DNA of 64,000 bases from Candidatus Harpocratesius repetitus (GCA_021498095.1 JAIZWK010000001.1:2343666-2407665), one strand, 5' to 3'; counted from the stretch's first letter, positions 1 to 9,042 are shown. Made by a program: numbers and translations. The notes: generated from the letters alone by a model not told the origin.

Positions 1-106
1 TTTAAGTTCCTTCATCATACGCAAACATTCATAATTAATCTCACATTGATCTTCTCATAATTAGCAATTTCACATCTATTTAACCAATGTGGAGATTAAC
101 TATAGA

Positions 107-1198
107 ATGTCCCTCACACGATATATCATTACAAAAGCCGATTTTACTCAGCTACTTACTCATTTAATCGATAGAAAATACGTGTCTGAAATTCTTTCAG
201 GCAAAGAAAAGAGAAATCGTTATGCAATTGTTCCCGAATTTGTTTCGGATCCAAAAGAATTAGAGAATTTTCCATTAAGTCAATTACTTACATATGGATA
301 TGCACGTACTGATTCTGCTTCAAATACCATCTTACACTCTAAAAAAGCTCTTGATACTACAGTGGCAGTCGTAGCTCGCGCTTGTGATATTCGCGCCATG
401 GTGGAATTGGATAAGAAAAATCAGTTAAATTGGGAAAACTTGTTCTTAATTGGATTTCATGATTTGGGATATATTCCAAATGCAGTTTTGAAAAAATGGT
501 TCAAAAAGGAAGAAATTGATGAGTCAACCATTGTGAACGAAAGATTGACAGAAAAGGAATTTGTTCTTACTTTTTCAGATGGATCGATGAAGAAAGAACC
601 GCTATCAAAAACATTTAATATAGCGAGTAATTGTTCTCGATGCATTGAAAAAAGCCATCCTTTAGCAGACTTTTTATTAGGTAACTATGGTGTTCCTGAG
701 AATGACGAAACTTATGTGTTAACACCTCAATCAGATAGAGCGAAAAAAATTATTAAAGAACTGAATTGGGAAAATAAAGCTGCTGATGAAAAAACCAATG
801 AAAAATACGAAAAAACTGCCCAAAATGTAATAGAAAATTGTTCAATTAAGCGTGAGAGTGATTTAGATGAATTCTTAAACAATGAAGATCGATTCTCCTT
901 ATTAACCAAATGTACAGGATGTGGAATATGTGTTAAATCATGTCCTGTTTGTTTTTGTGTTGTATGCAATTTAACAGCACAAGTTAAAGCAAAAACTATG
1001 GACCCAGTAATGTTTATTACCACACGTTTTACACATGTCGGTGATACATGCGTAGAATGTGGTAGATGTACGACTAATTGCCCAATGCATATTCCTTTAG
1101 ATTTAGTTTTTCAATCTCTGCGCCGAAAATTCAAAAAAGAACGGGGTTATGCTGCTGGTGCAGATCGTAATCAAAAAGTCCTTCATTTGGATGTATGA
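107..1198 (+). CDS. 4Fe-4S dicluster protein, FrhB/FdhB-like electron-transfer subunit
   Basis: Iron-sulfur protein of about 363 residues. The last third carries two ferredoxin-type Cys clusters: one starting CTGCGICVKSCP, followed by an extra CFCVVC, and one starting CVECGRCTTNCP, which together should bind two [4Fe-4S] centres. The N-terminal half contains the segment ARACDIRAM and a cysteine pair in NCSRC, as in coenzyme F420 hydrogenase / formate dehydrogenase beta-type subunits. It would pass electrons between a flavin or hydrogenase partner and ferredoxin in the cytoplasm; no partner lies downstream. The ATG at 107 is preferred, with GGAG at 91-94; a GTG at 89 would add six residues. 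The fold assignment is by pattern only, and the exact redox partner cannot be read. Confidence 0.72.
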   Translation: MSLTRYIITKADFTQLLTHLIDRKYVSEILSGKEKRNRYAIVPEFVSDPKELENFPLSQLLTYGYARTDSASNTILHSKKALDTTVAVVARACDIRAMVELDKKNQLNWENLFLIGFHDLGYIPNAVLKKWFKKEEIDESTIVNERLTEKEFVLTFSDGSMKKEPLSKTFNIASNCSRCIEKSHPLADFLLGNYGVPENDETYVLTPQSDRAKKIIKELNWENKAADEKTNEKYEKTAQNVIENCSIKRESDLDEFLNNEDRFSLLTKCTGCGICVKSCPVCFCVVCNLTAQVKAKTMDPVMFITTRFTHVGDTCVECGRCTTNCPMHIPLDLVFQSLRRKFKKERGYAAGADRNQKVLHLDV

Positions 1199-1421
1199 TG
1201 AGAGAATCATCTTTTTATTACTTAATACTCTTTTTTTTATTAATTATCAATTAATTAATTGATTTTGTTTTTAATTCTGTATATTTATTTTAATTGAAGA
1301 TTTGTCTTTCTAAACTTGCTGAGATACGTAAAAAAATCGATATTTTGGTTTTAAAATTGATTATCTGTAATTTCTATGTAAAAATCGAAAACTTTTTTTG
1401 ACTTTTTAAATACTCTTTCAT

Positions 1422-1799
1422 ATGGCTAAGAAGAAAACTTCCAGTCCGAAAGCTAAAAAAACGACTACAGCAAAAAAAACTACTAGAGGTAAAAAAGCTA
1501 CTAAAAGTAAAAAACCAACAACAGCTAAATCACCTGCAAAATCCAAATCAAAAAAAGATAAAATTCCTGAAGATGAATTCGATGATGAAGAAGATGGACC
1601 TGAATTCATCGAAGAAGATTTAGATGAATTAGATGATGAAATGCTCGCAGATGATAGCGATGTAAAACCTCGATCAGATGATGAAATTTTGAATATGTTA
1701 CGAGATGTTGAATGCGCTGATTGTGAAGGTTCATCCAGTCGAGATCGTTGTAAAGTACGAGATCAATACGGATGTCCTCCAGATAAAGCCGATCTCTAA
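1422..1799 (+). CDS. Small protein with basic tail, acidic middle and Cys-rich C-terminus
   Basis: A 125-residue protein in three compositional blocks. Residues 1-48 are almost all Lys, Thr, Ala and Ser, like a histone H1 tail or nucleic-acid-binding tail. Residues 49-85 are strongly acidic (Asp/Glu runs). The C-terminus is a compact cysteine segment with the spacing CxxC, then C, then C (CADCEG, RCKVRD, YGCPP), which could bind a metal. I do not recognise the family. The opposite-charge blocks suggest nucleic-acid or chromatin binding, but that is inference. It stands alone with an AT-rich upstream region (TTTTTAAATA about 10 bases before the ATG), so the message may be leaderless. Confidence 0.7.
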   Translation: MAKKKTSSPKAKKTTTAKKTTRGKKATKSKKPTTAKSPAKSKSKKDKIPEDEFDDEEDGPEFIEEDLDELDDEMLADDSDVKPRSDDEILNMLRDVECADCEGSSSRDRCKVRDQYGCPPDKADL

Positions 1800-1933
1800 T
1801 TTTTTTCTTCTTCTTATTTTTAAATGAATTTAGTTGTTTTAAAAATACAAGAATTTAAGTTTTAAAGGAAAAGAAAGTATAAAAAATTGAAAAAAGGCAA
1901 ATTTATTGATATTTGCAGACTTTTTGTTAATCT

Positions 1934-2128
1934 TTATGCATCTTCAATTGTGATTGCCTCTTCTGGGCAGGCGGAAACGCAAGCTTGGCAACCAACACAG
2001 TCATCTTCACGGGCAACAACTGTTTTACCATTAACAGGATCATCATAAACTTCAGAGGGGCAAACAGCTTTGCACTCACCGCATCCTGTGCATAAGTCAA
2101 AATCAATAATTACTTTATAATCTCCCAT
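1934..2128 (-). CDS. Ferredoxin, 2x[4Fe-4S]
   Basis: A 64-residue bacterial/archaeal-type ferredoxin. It has two canonical CxxCxxCxxxCP motifs, CTGCGECKAVCP near residue 13 and CVGCQACVSACP near residue 44, arranged as the usual pseudo-twofold repeat with acidic flanks. It should carry two low-potential [4Fe-4S] clusters and serve as a soluble electron carrier. Length and motif spacing are exactly those of the family. It is a single gene, not overlapping its neighbours; the start at 2128 gives the standard short N-terminus MGDYKV. Confidence 0.93.
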   Translation of the reverse strand: MGDYKVIIDFDLCTGCGECKAVCPSEVYDDPVNGKTVVAREDDCVGCQACVSACPEEAITIEDA

Positions 2129-2234
2129 GTGTCAAACCTCTTGTAAATATTCGCTTTCCTGAGGGGTGATAAAAGACTTGAGAACTGGACCCAAATGGAG
2201 GAAAGGTTGTGTAATTGAATGAGAGTTAGAACAT

Positions 2235-2259
2235 AAATATTTCGCTTAGCGAAGTATTT
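2235..2259. repeat. 25-bp near-perfect palindrome
   Basis: Left arm 2235-2246 and right arm 2248-2259 are complementary over 12 positions with a single G-T wobble, around one central base; the core is TTCGCT-T-AGCGAA. A second small hairpin follows at 2269-2284 (ACCCA, six-base loop, TGGGT). Both lie just 3' of the minus-strand gene ending at 2295 and upstream of the ferredoxin gene, so they may be a terminator pair or a protein-binding site. Confidence 0.5.
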
Positions 2260-2294
2260 TTATCTTGAACCCACTTTAATGGGTAATTTGTAAA

Positions 2295-2574
2295 TTATAT
2301 TATTTGGAGCGAATTTGAGAATTCTATAGCGCGTACTTGTAATTCACGGTCGAGATAAGCGATTAAAGCGTGTGTGGGAATCCCGTGGACTATAACATGT
2401 GGGAATGGAAAATAATCTTTTTTATCAATTAAATCCAGATCTAAAGAGATTTGCAAGGTTTGATTACAAATGGGGCATTTTACTAAAGAAAATACCTTAA
2501 AATCTTCTGTAGGGTGAATTTGATTGAGATCTCCAATTTGTTTTTTTTTGGGTTTCTTGAAATTCTTGAGTCAT
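2295..2574 (-). pseudogene. Small zinc-ribbon-like conserved protein, frameshifted in a 9-A run
   Basis: Reading the minus strand, an ATG at 2574 opens MTQEFQETQKK and then leaves frame inside a run of nine A (plus-strand T run 2541-2549). The next frame continues without a stop for about 80 codons to TAA at 2295, through KCPICNQTL and then FPFPHVIVHGIPTHALIAYL (ending before the last 20 residues). That half looks like real protein, with a CxxC and a well-formed core, and has no in-frame start of its own. A one-base slip in the homopolymer would join the halves into a protein of about 92 residues. It may be a sequencing error, a true pseudogene, or slippage during expression; the sequence alone cannot decide. 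Confidence 0.55.
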
Positions 2575-2633
2575 TAATATTCAAAATAAAATGTGATATA
2601 AGGTAAAAAATTCCGATATCTAAGATATCAAGG

Positions 2634-2894
2634 TTATACATTATTTTTATATCGTTGTGTTGCTTCATCAAATAGATAAATTTTGTTCATAATTCCACGT
2701 TTGAGAGTTTTTTTAAGTTTAACAATATAGCGTTTTTCTCCATGTTTAGTTAAATCTGAAGGAACACAGATATTTTCTCCAAAATGTTTTAATAACATTT
2801 TCTCGATCGTGTCAAAATCCAACCAATTATCTAGTATTTCATACAAAAATCCTTCAATTAGGTTGTTCGTCAGATTGCATTTTGTTTCGCTCAT
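2634..2894 (-). CDS. Hypothetical 86-residue protein
   Basis: Small, mixed-charge soluble protein starting MSETKCNLTN and ending in a Lys/Arg-rich segment. It has no signal peptide, membrane segment or motif that I recognise. The predicted pattern is helical in the first half (residues 10-40) and basic in the second. It lies between a frameshifted zinc-ribbon-like gene and the divergent nitroreductase, with its own AT-rich upstream region. It is counted as coding because it fills its interval cleanly with a good ATG start and because no competing frame does. Confidence 0.5.
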   Translation of the reverse strand: MSETKCNLTNNLIEGFLYEILDNWLDFDTIEKMLLKHFGENICVPSDLTKHGEKRYIVKLKKTLKRGIMNKIYLFDEATQRYKNNV

Positions 2895-3022
2895 CGTTGA
2901 ATAAAGATTGATTTTAGAAATAATAAATGTACTTTTTTTTGATAAAATGGATTCGTTCGCAAAAATATCTATTTTTAGTATCCCTTTTATAAATCTAAAT
3001 ACTTATTTTATGTTGAAGTATT

Positions 3023-4109
3023 ATGAAATCAGAAAATAAACCACCATTCTTGCAGAAAATTGGAGAAATATTCTTTCAACAAACAAAATATTCACGAAAT
3101 TCAGAAATACATTCAAAATTTCATTCCAAAATTCAATATCCTTATGATCCAAGTCGATATAAACGATATTCCAGTAAAAAGCAGATTTTTTTACCTAAAC
3201 CAAAAGAAATTGGTTCAAAAACTCCAATCTCGCTATATAATTGCGTCAAAGATCGTCGTAGTTATCGTAAATTTTCTTCAACTCCAATTTCGGCAGAAGT
3301 ACTGGGGTATTTATTATGGTTATCGAATGGGTTATCCAAAATTACTCCAAATTTTGAGTATAGAACAGCTACCAGCGCTGGAGCTCTTTATCCTATCGAA
3401 ACATATCTTTTCATAAATGAGGATATTTTATCTTTTTTAATTTAAACGCTTTTTTGAATATCATTTATATATATCCAACTTAAATCTGAAATATCGCAAT
3501 TCTTTTTTTGTCGAACTCGATTTTTTCAAAGAATTTGTTAAATATTTACCATCCTGTTTATAAATTCTTCAATCTGAAGTCGATTTTATTATAATTTTTG
3601 AATTACATATCTTAAATTTGGCACCTTGGTAAAATCGACAAAAAATAAGGAAGGATATTTTAGATTTGAGCCGGGAGAATTAAGATGAAGGAATGAAAAA
3701 CTTCGATTCTTTGAAATTTAAAATACCCTCAAATAAATCTTCAGATCTTGATTCAGGAATCTATCATTGGAATATTCGAGAACATGCCTTAGAACTTCTT
3801 CAGAGAGGTAATTTTGGTTTAAAATTAAGTTCTGCTGCATTAGATCAAACAATGGTCGCTAAATCTCCCGCAGTGGTTGTGTGGGCTGCAGTTTTCAGCC
3901 GATCGAAATGGAAATATCATGAGCGTGCTTATCGTTATATTTTTATGGATGTAGGCCATATTGCGGCTCAACTTACATTGGGGGCAGTCTCCTTGGGTTG
4001 GGGAACTTGTCAAATTGGAGCATTCTACGATAATGAAGTTAATAAATTACTAAATCTTGATGGAATTCAAGAAAGTGTAGTATACATGACCGTTTTAGGC
4101 AAAATCTAA
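3023..4109 (+). pseudogene. SagB-type nitroreductase, split by a 312-bp MITE
   Basis: Two halves of one nitroreductase-family flavoenzyme. The N-terminal half (3023-3418) has the hallmark RRSYRKFS segment and ends TSAGALYPIETYLFIN, the SagB/ThcOx-type FMN-binding pattern. The C-terminal half resumes at 3735 with NKSSDLDSGIYHWN and runs to 4109 with LSLGWGTCQIGAFYD-type sequence (here VSLGWGTCQIGAFYD) and a normal end. A MITE occupies 3419-3730, flanked by the four-base direct repeat AAAT (3415-3418 and 3731-3734). Deleting the element plus one AAAT restores a continuous reading frame through ...FIN-KSSD... . The gene is therefore almost certainly inactive now, interrupted recently because both halves are otherwise undamaged. 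Confidence 0.85.
3419..3730 (+). mobile_element. MITE family A, copy 1 (312 bp), inside nitroreductase gene
   Basis: A non-coding element of 312 bp with imperfect terminal inverted repeats (GAGGATATTTTA at the left, complement of AAAATACCCTC at the right) and a 4-bp target duplication AAAT. Copies of the same length lie at 15980-16291 (opposite orientation) and 36340-36651, and agree at most positions over the full length. Inside is a further inverted pair, GTCGATTTTA and TAAAATCGAC. No transposase gene is carried; the enzyme that moves it is not evident in this window, since the IS4-type element has different ends. Confidence 0.88.
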
Positions 4110-4151
4110 CTCTATTATATAATTTTGTCGCCTTATCCCTTCATTACATAA

Positions 4152-4520
4152 TTAAATTAATTGAAGATTTAAACCTCGCTTAATCTCTGTGATAGAATGA
4201 CGTTTTGCTTCCAACTGTTCCACTAAATATTTATATGCCAGTGAGATATCTGTATCTGTGGAACAAGTAAATAAATCTATTGCTACATAACCGTACTCGG
4301 GCCATGTATGAATCGAAAAATGTGATTCTGCAATTAAAACCACTCCACTGACACCGTGTGGGGAAAATCGATGAAAAACGCGCCCAATTTCATGAGAGTT
4401 GCTTCTCTTAACAGTATCACTCATTAGTTTTTCAAGCCAAGGGCTATCTTGAATTTTTATTGAATTACATTCATATAACTCAATTAAATAGTGAAAACCT
4501 AGTGCTTGTGGATCGGTCAT
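4152..4520 (-). CDS. speD: S-adenosylmethionine decarboxylase proenzyme, class 1B
   Basis: Decarboxylates S-adenosylmethionine to give the aminopropyl donor for spermidine and longer polyamines. At 122 residues it has the length of the archaeal/bacterial class 1B proenzyme. The self-processing site is present as AESHFSIHTWPE: cleavage between Glu65 and Ser66 would create the pyruvoyl cofactor, with His71 and Cys86 (in FTCS) as the usual processing and proton-donor residues. It is a single gene; its pathway partners bpsA, ureohydrolase and deoxyhypusine synthase are elsewhere in the window. The start at 4520 gives a typical N-terminus for the family. Confidence 0.95.
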   Translation of the reverse strand: MTDPQALGFHYLIELYECNSIKIQDSPWLEKLMSDTVKRSNSHEIGRVFHRFSPHGVSGVVLIAESHFSIHTWPEYGYVAIDLFTCSTDTDISLAYKYLVEQLEAKRHSITEIKRGLNLQLI

Positions 4521-4560
4521 GTTAAGTTGTATTATGTGCGGATAAATTTACATTTTTTGA

Positions 4561-6246
4561 TTATGGAAAAATTGTGAATTCTAATGTATTTGATTCAATA
4601 TTTTCAGGATTGATTTGCACATAATTATATATGAAACGAACTTGTAAAAGATAGGTTCCGTAATGTACTGGGATTTTCCAATGAAAATTTGAATGATCTA
4701 CATCGAAATGTTTAATTTTGAAACGATGTAATCGTCTTATATCTAAGTTTTCATAATTTTCGACAATTTCACAATAAAGGGGGTGAAATTGATTTTCTGC
4801 TCTGACACGTACATCAATACCAATAGGAACAATTGAATTTATCTTAAGTGGTTCTTTAGGTAAATTTGCTCGGAGTTTTCCAAAAAAGATCTTTTGAGCT
4901 GGTATACGTGCTAATCGTGGTTCAGATATTGCTTCTATTTTGTAATTAATTCCATTTGCTTTAAATTTCAATAAGCATACAACCCAATATTCTTTTCCAC
5001 CTAGGAATTCTAACAATGGGATATCTTCTGATAATTTTTCATATTGATTTTCTTGAATTTTAAACTTACGATTAAAGCACAAAAATTTATCTCCTGAGAG
5101 GGTATAAAAATAGAATTGCGCTTTACCTTTAATTGAATATTGAGAACGATTTTGAATGTCTCCCATCATGTAGGCAATTTCCCCTAAAGAAACATCACGT
5201 TTGTATCCAATATATTCTATTTTAAATCCTGTAAGTGATATTTCCATTGGAATTGAATCATTTTGAGTATATATTACTTTATTATTCTCAACTTCGATGA
5301 TTTCTATAAGAACTTTCAATCGTTTATCTTTATTTTCCATAGCCGGCATCATAACTTGAAAAGGATATTTCATAATATTGTCAGGATTGGCATTTGGACC
5401 CCCAATTTTAACTGGAAAAAATTCCTCTGCTAAAACTAATCTACGATCGAGAAGTGTGAAATGAACTTTAAGAGAAATTGCATCAGGTAGGAGGGGTGAA
5501 TTTGTATGAACCCAGAATACAAATGGATTTTCGGGAACTAAAACAGTAGATAGAAAAGTTATTTTATGAATTTTGATTGCCCTTTCAGTATTAGTCATAC
5601 TTACAATGAAATCATCAGAGAAAAATGTCCGAATCTTTTTATTTTGATGAAAAAGATCTAATTCAAAATGGATTAATGGACTAGGAGGGTATCTTGCTGA
5701 AAATTGGAGTGTTTGCTTCAATTTAAGGCCCTTATTCATTTTTTTTAATCCATATGTCAATAAATATCGCTGATTTTGATTTGATACATAGTAGAGTTTA
5801 AAAAGAAGTTTTTCATGAGGTACATATTCTGCTACTTTATTAAGAATGATTTTGACTTTCAATTTCTCTTTAAAATGAAAGGAATTAGAATTAGAAATTA
5901 CAATCATTTCAAACATGGATTCCAAAGATTTCATTGAATTTCTTCGAGAAGAAGTCGTTATATTATTTTTTAATTGGGATTTTGATTTATGCTTTAATTT
6001 CTTTCTTGATTCTTCCTTATTTATCCTTTCATTATCCTTTCTTTTATTATCTTTTTTGTCTTTTGAATTTAATGAAGATTCCGAGTTTTTTATTTTATTA
6101 GAGTCTTTTAAGGATGGATGGGAAAATACTTCTGTAGTAACAATTTTTTCTTCTTCTTTTTGTCGCATTAATTCTGATCTGGATGATTGAACTGATTGAA
6201 CTGAATTTTCTTTTTTATTTTTTCTTAGTTTTCCCATATTTATCAT
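4561..6246 (-). CDS. Unknown beta-rich protein with long charged N-terminal tail
   Basis: A 561-residue protein that I do not recognise. Residues 1-110 are low-complexity and charged (Lys, Glu, Ser, Asn), probably disordered. From about 115 to the end it shows alternating hydrophobic/polar beta-strand patterns in four or more blocks of roughly 100 residues, suggesting tandem Ig-like or similar beta-sandwich domains. No signal peptide or membrane helix is seen, so it should be cytoplasmic. An ATG at 6237 (MGKLRKNKK) could be the true start, three codons in. Its divergence from known families fits the eukaryote-like accessory proteins of Asgard genomes, but no function can be assigned. Confidence 0.7.
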   Translation of the reverse strand: MINMGKLRKNKKENSVQSVQSSRSELMRQKEEEKIVTTEVFSHPSLKDSNKIKNSESSLNSKDKKDNKRKDNERINKEESRKKLKHKSKSQLKNNITTSSRRNSMKSLESMFEMIVISNSNSFHFKEKLKVKIILNKVAEYVPHEKLLFKLYYVSNQNQRYLLTYGLKKMNKGLKLKQTLQFSARYPPSPLIHFELDLFHQNKKIRTFFSDDFIVSMTNTERAIKIHKITFLSTVLVPENPFVFWVHTNSPLLPDAISLKVHFTLLDRRLVLAEEFFPVKIGGPNANPDNIMKYPFQVMMPAMENKDKRLKVLIEIIEVENNKVIYTQNDSIPMEISLTGFKIEYIGYKRDVSLGEIAYMMGDIQNRSQYSIKGKAQFYFYTLSGDKFLCFNRKFKIQENQYEKLSEDIPLLEFLGGKEYWVVCLLKFKANGINYKIEAISEPRLARIPAQKIFFGKLRANLPKEPLKINSIVPIGIDVRVRAENQFHPLYCEIVENYENLDIRRLHRFKIKHFDVDHSNFHWKIPVHYGTYLLQVRFIYNYVQINPENIESNTLEFTIFP

Positions 6247-6421
6247 CCTTGTTTTATGATTAACTATATGAAGTTAATTAAAAATTTAGTTTTTTATTTT
6301 TTATCCGAATTTTAAACGAGTAAAGAAGATTATTTATCATCTTGGAAAATTAGGAAAGTATTTAGATTTCTTTTAAAATCAACTATAAAGATAAAAAAAT
6401 GCTAAAATCTTGGTGGAATGA

Positions 6422-7426
6422 CTAAAACAACTTAAATACCATTATTCCACCTTCAACATTTCCCATAACAAGAAATTGACCAACTACCTGCATTGTATAA
6501 GCAGCAGCAATATTTTTCATAACTTTTACACATTTAAATGTAGATATATCCCATAATCGTAATGTATAATCTTCTGAACTTGAAATTAAATAATCTCCTT
6601 TGGGAGAAAAGGCAAAGGCATGCACTTCATCTGTGTGTCCAATTAAGTGGGTGATCATTTCTCCTGTTTTAATATTGAAAAGACAAATTTTTCCATCATT
6701 TCCACAACTTGCCAATATTTTCTGATCTGGCGATAATCTAATCATATTAATACCAGAATTATGTGCCTTTAAGCGAAATATTTCTTTTTCATCTTTATAG
6801 TTTAAAATTAGCAATCTTTTTCGATCGGAGATTAGATTTAAAATAGATTTTTGATCGTTAACTAAAATTTCACCTAAATTTTGAGTCGATATTTGTTTAT
6901 GCTCTTTAACATCCCATGTGGTTGGATTTAAAAACAAAATTTCCCAATTTGCTAGATTAATGATAATTTCTGATCCATTTTTTATAAAGCGCATACCAAT
7001 TATTTTGGAATTAAATTCTTTCTCCATAACTTTCTTCCACGATCGGGTATTATATACTAATAAATCCCCGTTTGAATAACCGATTACTAAAAATTGACCA
7101 TTTGGAGTGAAAAGAACTTTATTTGCTGTTAAAATACGGCCTTTAATCTTAATTTCATTATTTTGAATTGCTTCTAATTTATCAAGTTGAGACTCATCAA
7201 TTTTTCCGGTTTGTTTCATGTATATTAAGGCATTTTCTTGATTCATCTCAGGTAATTTTTCCCTATGAATAATTTTCTTGAATAATTTCATATATGGATA
7301 GCGAAAAACTTGAACTGGTTCTTCAAATGCTGAACTGGCAATAAATTTTTGTCTGGGTTCAAAGGCGACGCTTATAATTTCTGATCCACTGATACTTTTT
7401 TGAAATCGATCTTTAAGCAATCGCAT
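6422..7426 (-). CDS. WD40 repeat protein
   Basis: A 334-residue beta-propeller protein. The clearest repeats are in the C-terminal third: HNSGINMIRLSPDQKILA then GNDGKICLFNIKTGE, followed by GHTDEVHAFAFSPKGDYLI with EDYTLRLWDIST. Each has the GH...D...WD/F-x-I pattern of WD40 blades; more degenerate blades precede them (LFTPNGQFLVIGYSNG, for example). It is probably a single seven-blade propeller acting as a protein-interaction scaffold in the cytoplasm. No signal peptide or catalytic domain is visible. WD40 proteins are common in Asgard archaea and rare in most other archaea, which supports the taxonomic guess without proving it. Confidence 0.85.
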   Translation of the reverse strand: MRLLKDRFQKSISGSEIISVAFEPRQKFIASSAFEEPVQVFRYPYMKLFKKIIHREKLPEMNQENALIYMKQTGKIDESQLDKLEAIQNNEIKIKGRILTANKVLFTPNGQFLVIGYSNGDLLVYNTRSWKKVMEKEFNSKIIGMRFIKNGSEIIINLANWEILFLNPTTWDVKEHKQISTQNLGEILVNDQKSILNLISDRKRLLILNYKDEKEIFRLKAHNSGINMIRLSPDQKILASCGNDGKICLFNIKTGEMITHLIGHTDEVHAFAFSPKGDYLISSSEDYTLRLWDISTFKCVKVMKNIAAAYTMQVVGQFLVMGNVEGGIMVFKLF

Positions 7427-7667
7427 ATATTTTACTCCCCTAATTATTTTTTTGTTTATTTTTACTAATAATTAAAAATAAGGTGAAGTGTTTTATTAAT
7501 TTGTTGTGTGAATCGTATTATTTTCAGAATACGTCCAAATAAAATGACACGTTTGTATTAAGATTCAAATATTTTTAAAGTTCAAAATCGTAAATAACAA
7601 TGAGAAGAATTCTTTTTTTTAAAAAATTGATCAGTCTTGATCTCTTATAATATTTCGATCACATCAT

Positions 7668-8234
7668 ATGCTGAGTGAAATGGATTTAGAACAAGCGAAA
7701 ATAATATTAGGAGATGAATTTGCATCCCATGCTGATGAGATATGGGAAACAATTCAATCACTTCACTATCCCACTACAGCAAGAGTATTGGATATTGGAA
7801 CTGGAGAAGGTAAGATGGCAATAATTCTTGCATTGATGGGATATAAAGTAAAAACTGGGGAACCTTCTGAAGACTTATGGGCTGATTGGAGAACACCTGC
7901 TCAAAAAGTTGGGGTAATAAAACAAATTTCATTTCAACCGTTTGGGGCAGAAAATATGCCTTTTGATAATAATTCATTTGATTTAATTACAGCATGGGCA
8001 ACATTTCATCATATAGCTAGAGTTCATAAAGCAATTGATGAATGTATGAGAGTGTTAAAAACAAATGGGAAATTAGTTATCTTTGAATTTAACAAGAAAG
8101 GTATAGATAAAATTAAAGCACTCTATCCAAATCATCCGGATTTGATAGATATTCGTGATTATTATAATGGAAATCCTGATAATATTTCATTTGAAGCAAA
8201 AGAAGAAATTAATGTGTTCATTATTCAGAAATAA
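7668..8234 (+). CDS. Class I SAM-dependent methyltransferase
   Basis: A 188-residue Rossmann-fold methyltransferase. Motif I is VLDIGTGEGKMAIILA near residue 41, with the acidic loop and motif IV/V as FDLITAWATFHHI and the post-motif ECMRVLKTNGKLVIFEF, in the arrangement of the Methyltransf_11/UbiE-like group. The substrate is unknown. ATG codons at 7668 and 7680 are both possible. It ends tail-to-tail with the downstream hydrolase gene on the other strand, overlapping it by 14 bases, so the two cannot share an operon. Confidence 0.85.
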   Translation: MLSEMDLEQAKIILGDEFASHADEIWETIQSLHYPTTARVLDIGTGEGKMAIILALMGYKVKTGEPSEDLWADWRTPAQKVGVIKQISFQPFGAENMPFDNNSFDLITAWATFHHIARVHKAIDECMRVLKTNGKLVIFEFNKKGIDKIKALYPNHPDLIDIRDYYNGNPDNISFEAKEEINVFIIQK

Positions 8235-8901
8235 AAGATACTAACCAATTTTTTATTTCAGAAATCAATAGCGATTCTGCTTTTGCATTCATCCAAAAAT
8301 GGTTGATTCCAGCTATAATTTTTTTTTGTTTTGGTTCAGGTAACTTTTCAAATAAAGAGATAAAATCTTTTGATGTTGTGAAATCGTCTTTATCTCCCAT
8401 AATAAAGAATTTTGTCTTTCTTACGTGAATAAAATCTAAGAAATCAGGGATGAATGTAATTGGATATGATATTGAGATATAGCCAACATATTCTGGTGCT
8501 TGAGCGAAAATCGCACCTGCTATAGTGGCTCCAAAAGAATAACCACATAGAATTATTTGTTTATAATTATAATTTGAATTCTTTTTCAAGAAATAATCAC
8601 ATACAGATTTAAGATCTTCTTGTTCTCCATAACCTCCATCATATTTTCCTTCAGATCTTCCCACACCGCGAAAATTAAATCGTACTGTTGCAAAACCGTA
8701 TTTTGGAAGTTCATGAAATAATGCATTTATCACATTATTAAGCATATTCCCTCCATATTGAGGATGTGGATGACATAAAATAACTAAGGTGGTTGAGAGT
8801 GATTGAATATCTTTTAATTCGACAGCTATTTTTTCTGGAGTGTGAATCTCTCCTTCAATTATACCCACTTTTCCTTTTATTCTTAAGTTATGGATAATCA
8901 T
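8221..8901 (-). CDS. Alpha/beta hydrolase, dienelactone-hydrolase-like
   Basis: Serine hydrolase of about 226 residues. It has the oxyanion segment LCHPHPQYGGNM, the strand RFNFRGVGRSEG, and the nucleophile elbow GYSFG (Ser nucleophile); the C-terminal GINHFW supplies the likely catalytic His, with Asp in MGDKDDF. This is the pattern of the small cytosolic hydrolases with an HPHP motif. The frame stays open to an ATG at 8967, which would add a 22-residue AT-rich hydrophobic stretch. I prefer 8901 because the family normally begins close to the first beta strand. The substrate is unknown. Confidence 0.82.
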   Translation of the reverse strand: MIIHNLRIKGKVGIIEGEIHTPEKIAVELKDIQSLSTTLVILCHPHPQYGGNMLNNVINALFHELPKYGFATVRFNFRGVGRSEGKYDGGYGEQEDLKSVCDYFLKKNSNYNYKQIILCGYSFGATIAGAIFAQAPEYVGYISISYPITFIPDFLDFIHVRKTKFFIMGDKDDFTTSKDFISLFEKLPEPKQKKIIAGINHFWMNAKAESLLISEIKNWLVSFISE

Positions 8902-9026
8902 TTCCTTTTTCTTTTCAAATTTATTTGATAAAAAACACAAGATAAAAAGAAAAACAAAAAAAATCACCTGTAATGTACAATTCTATTTTGATGAAGCAAG
9001 CTTTAGTTCTAATGATAATTTTTTAC

Positions 9027-9042
9027 TGATCAAAGTTGATCA
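9027..9042. repeat. 16-bp palindrome TGATCA-type, left of IS607 remnant
   Basis: TGATCAAAGTTGATCA, an almost perfect palindrome. A related one, TGATCAATTTTGATCA, lies at 9939-9954 on the other side of the IS607 remnant. A hairpin with arms AACCAC (9042-9047) and GTGGTT (9056-9061) adjoins it. The pair may mark the former ends of the mobile element or recombinase-binding sites; this is inference from position only. Confidence 0.4.

Noticed and set aside
1934..2128. Ferredoxin as partner of the dicluster protein at 107-1198 in an operon
   Set aside because: The genes are on opposite strands with another gene between, so no operon link exists.
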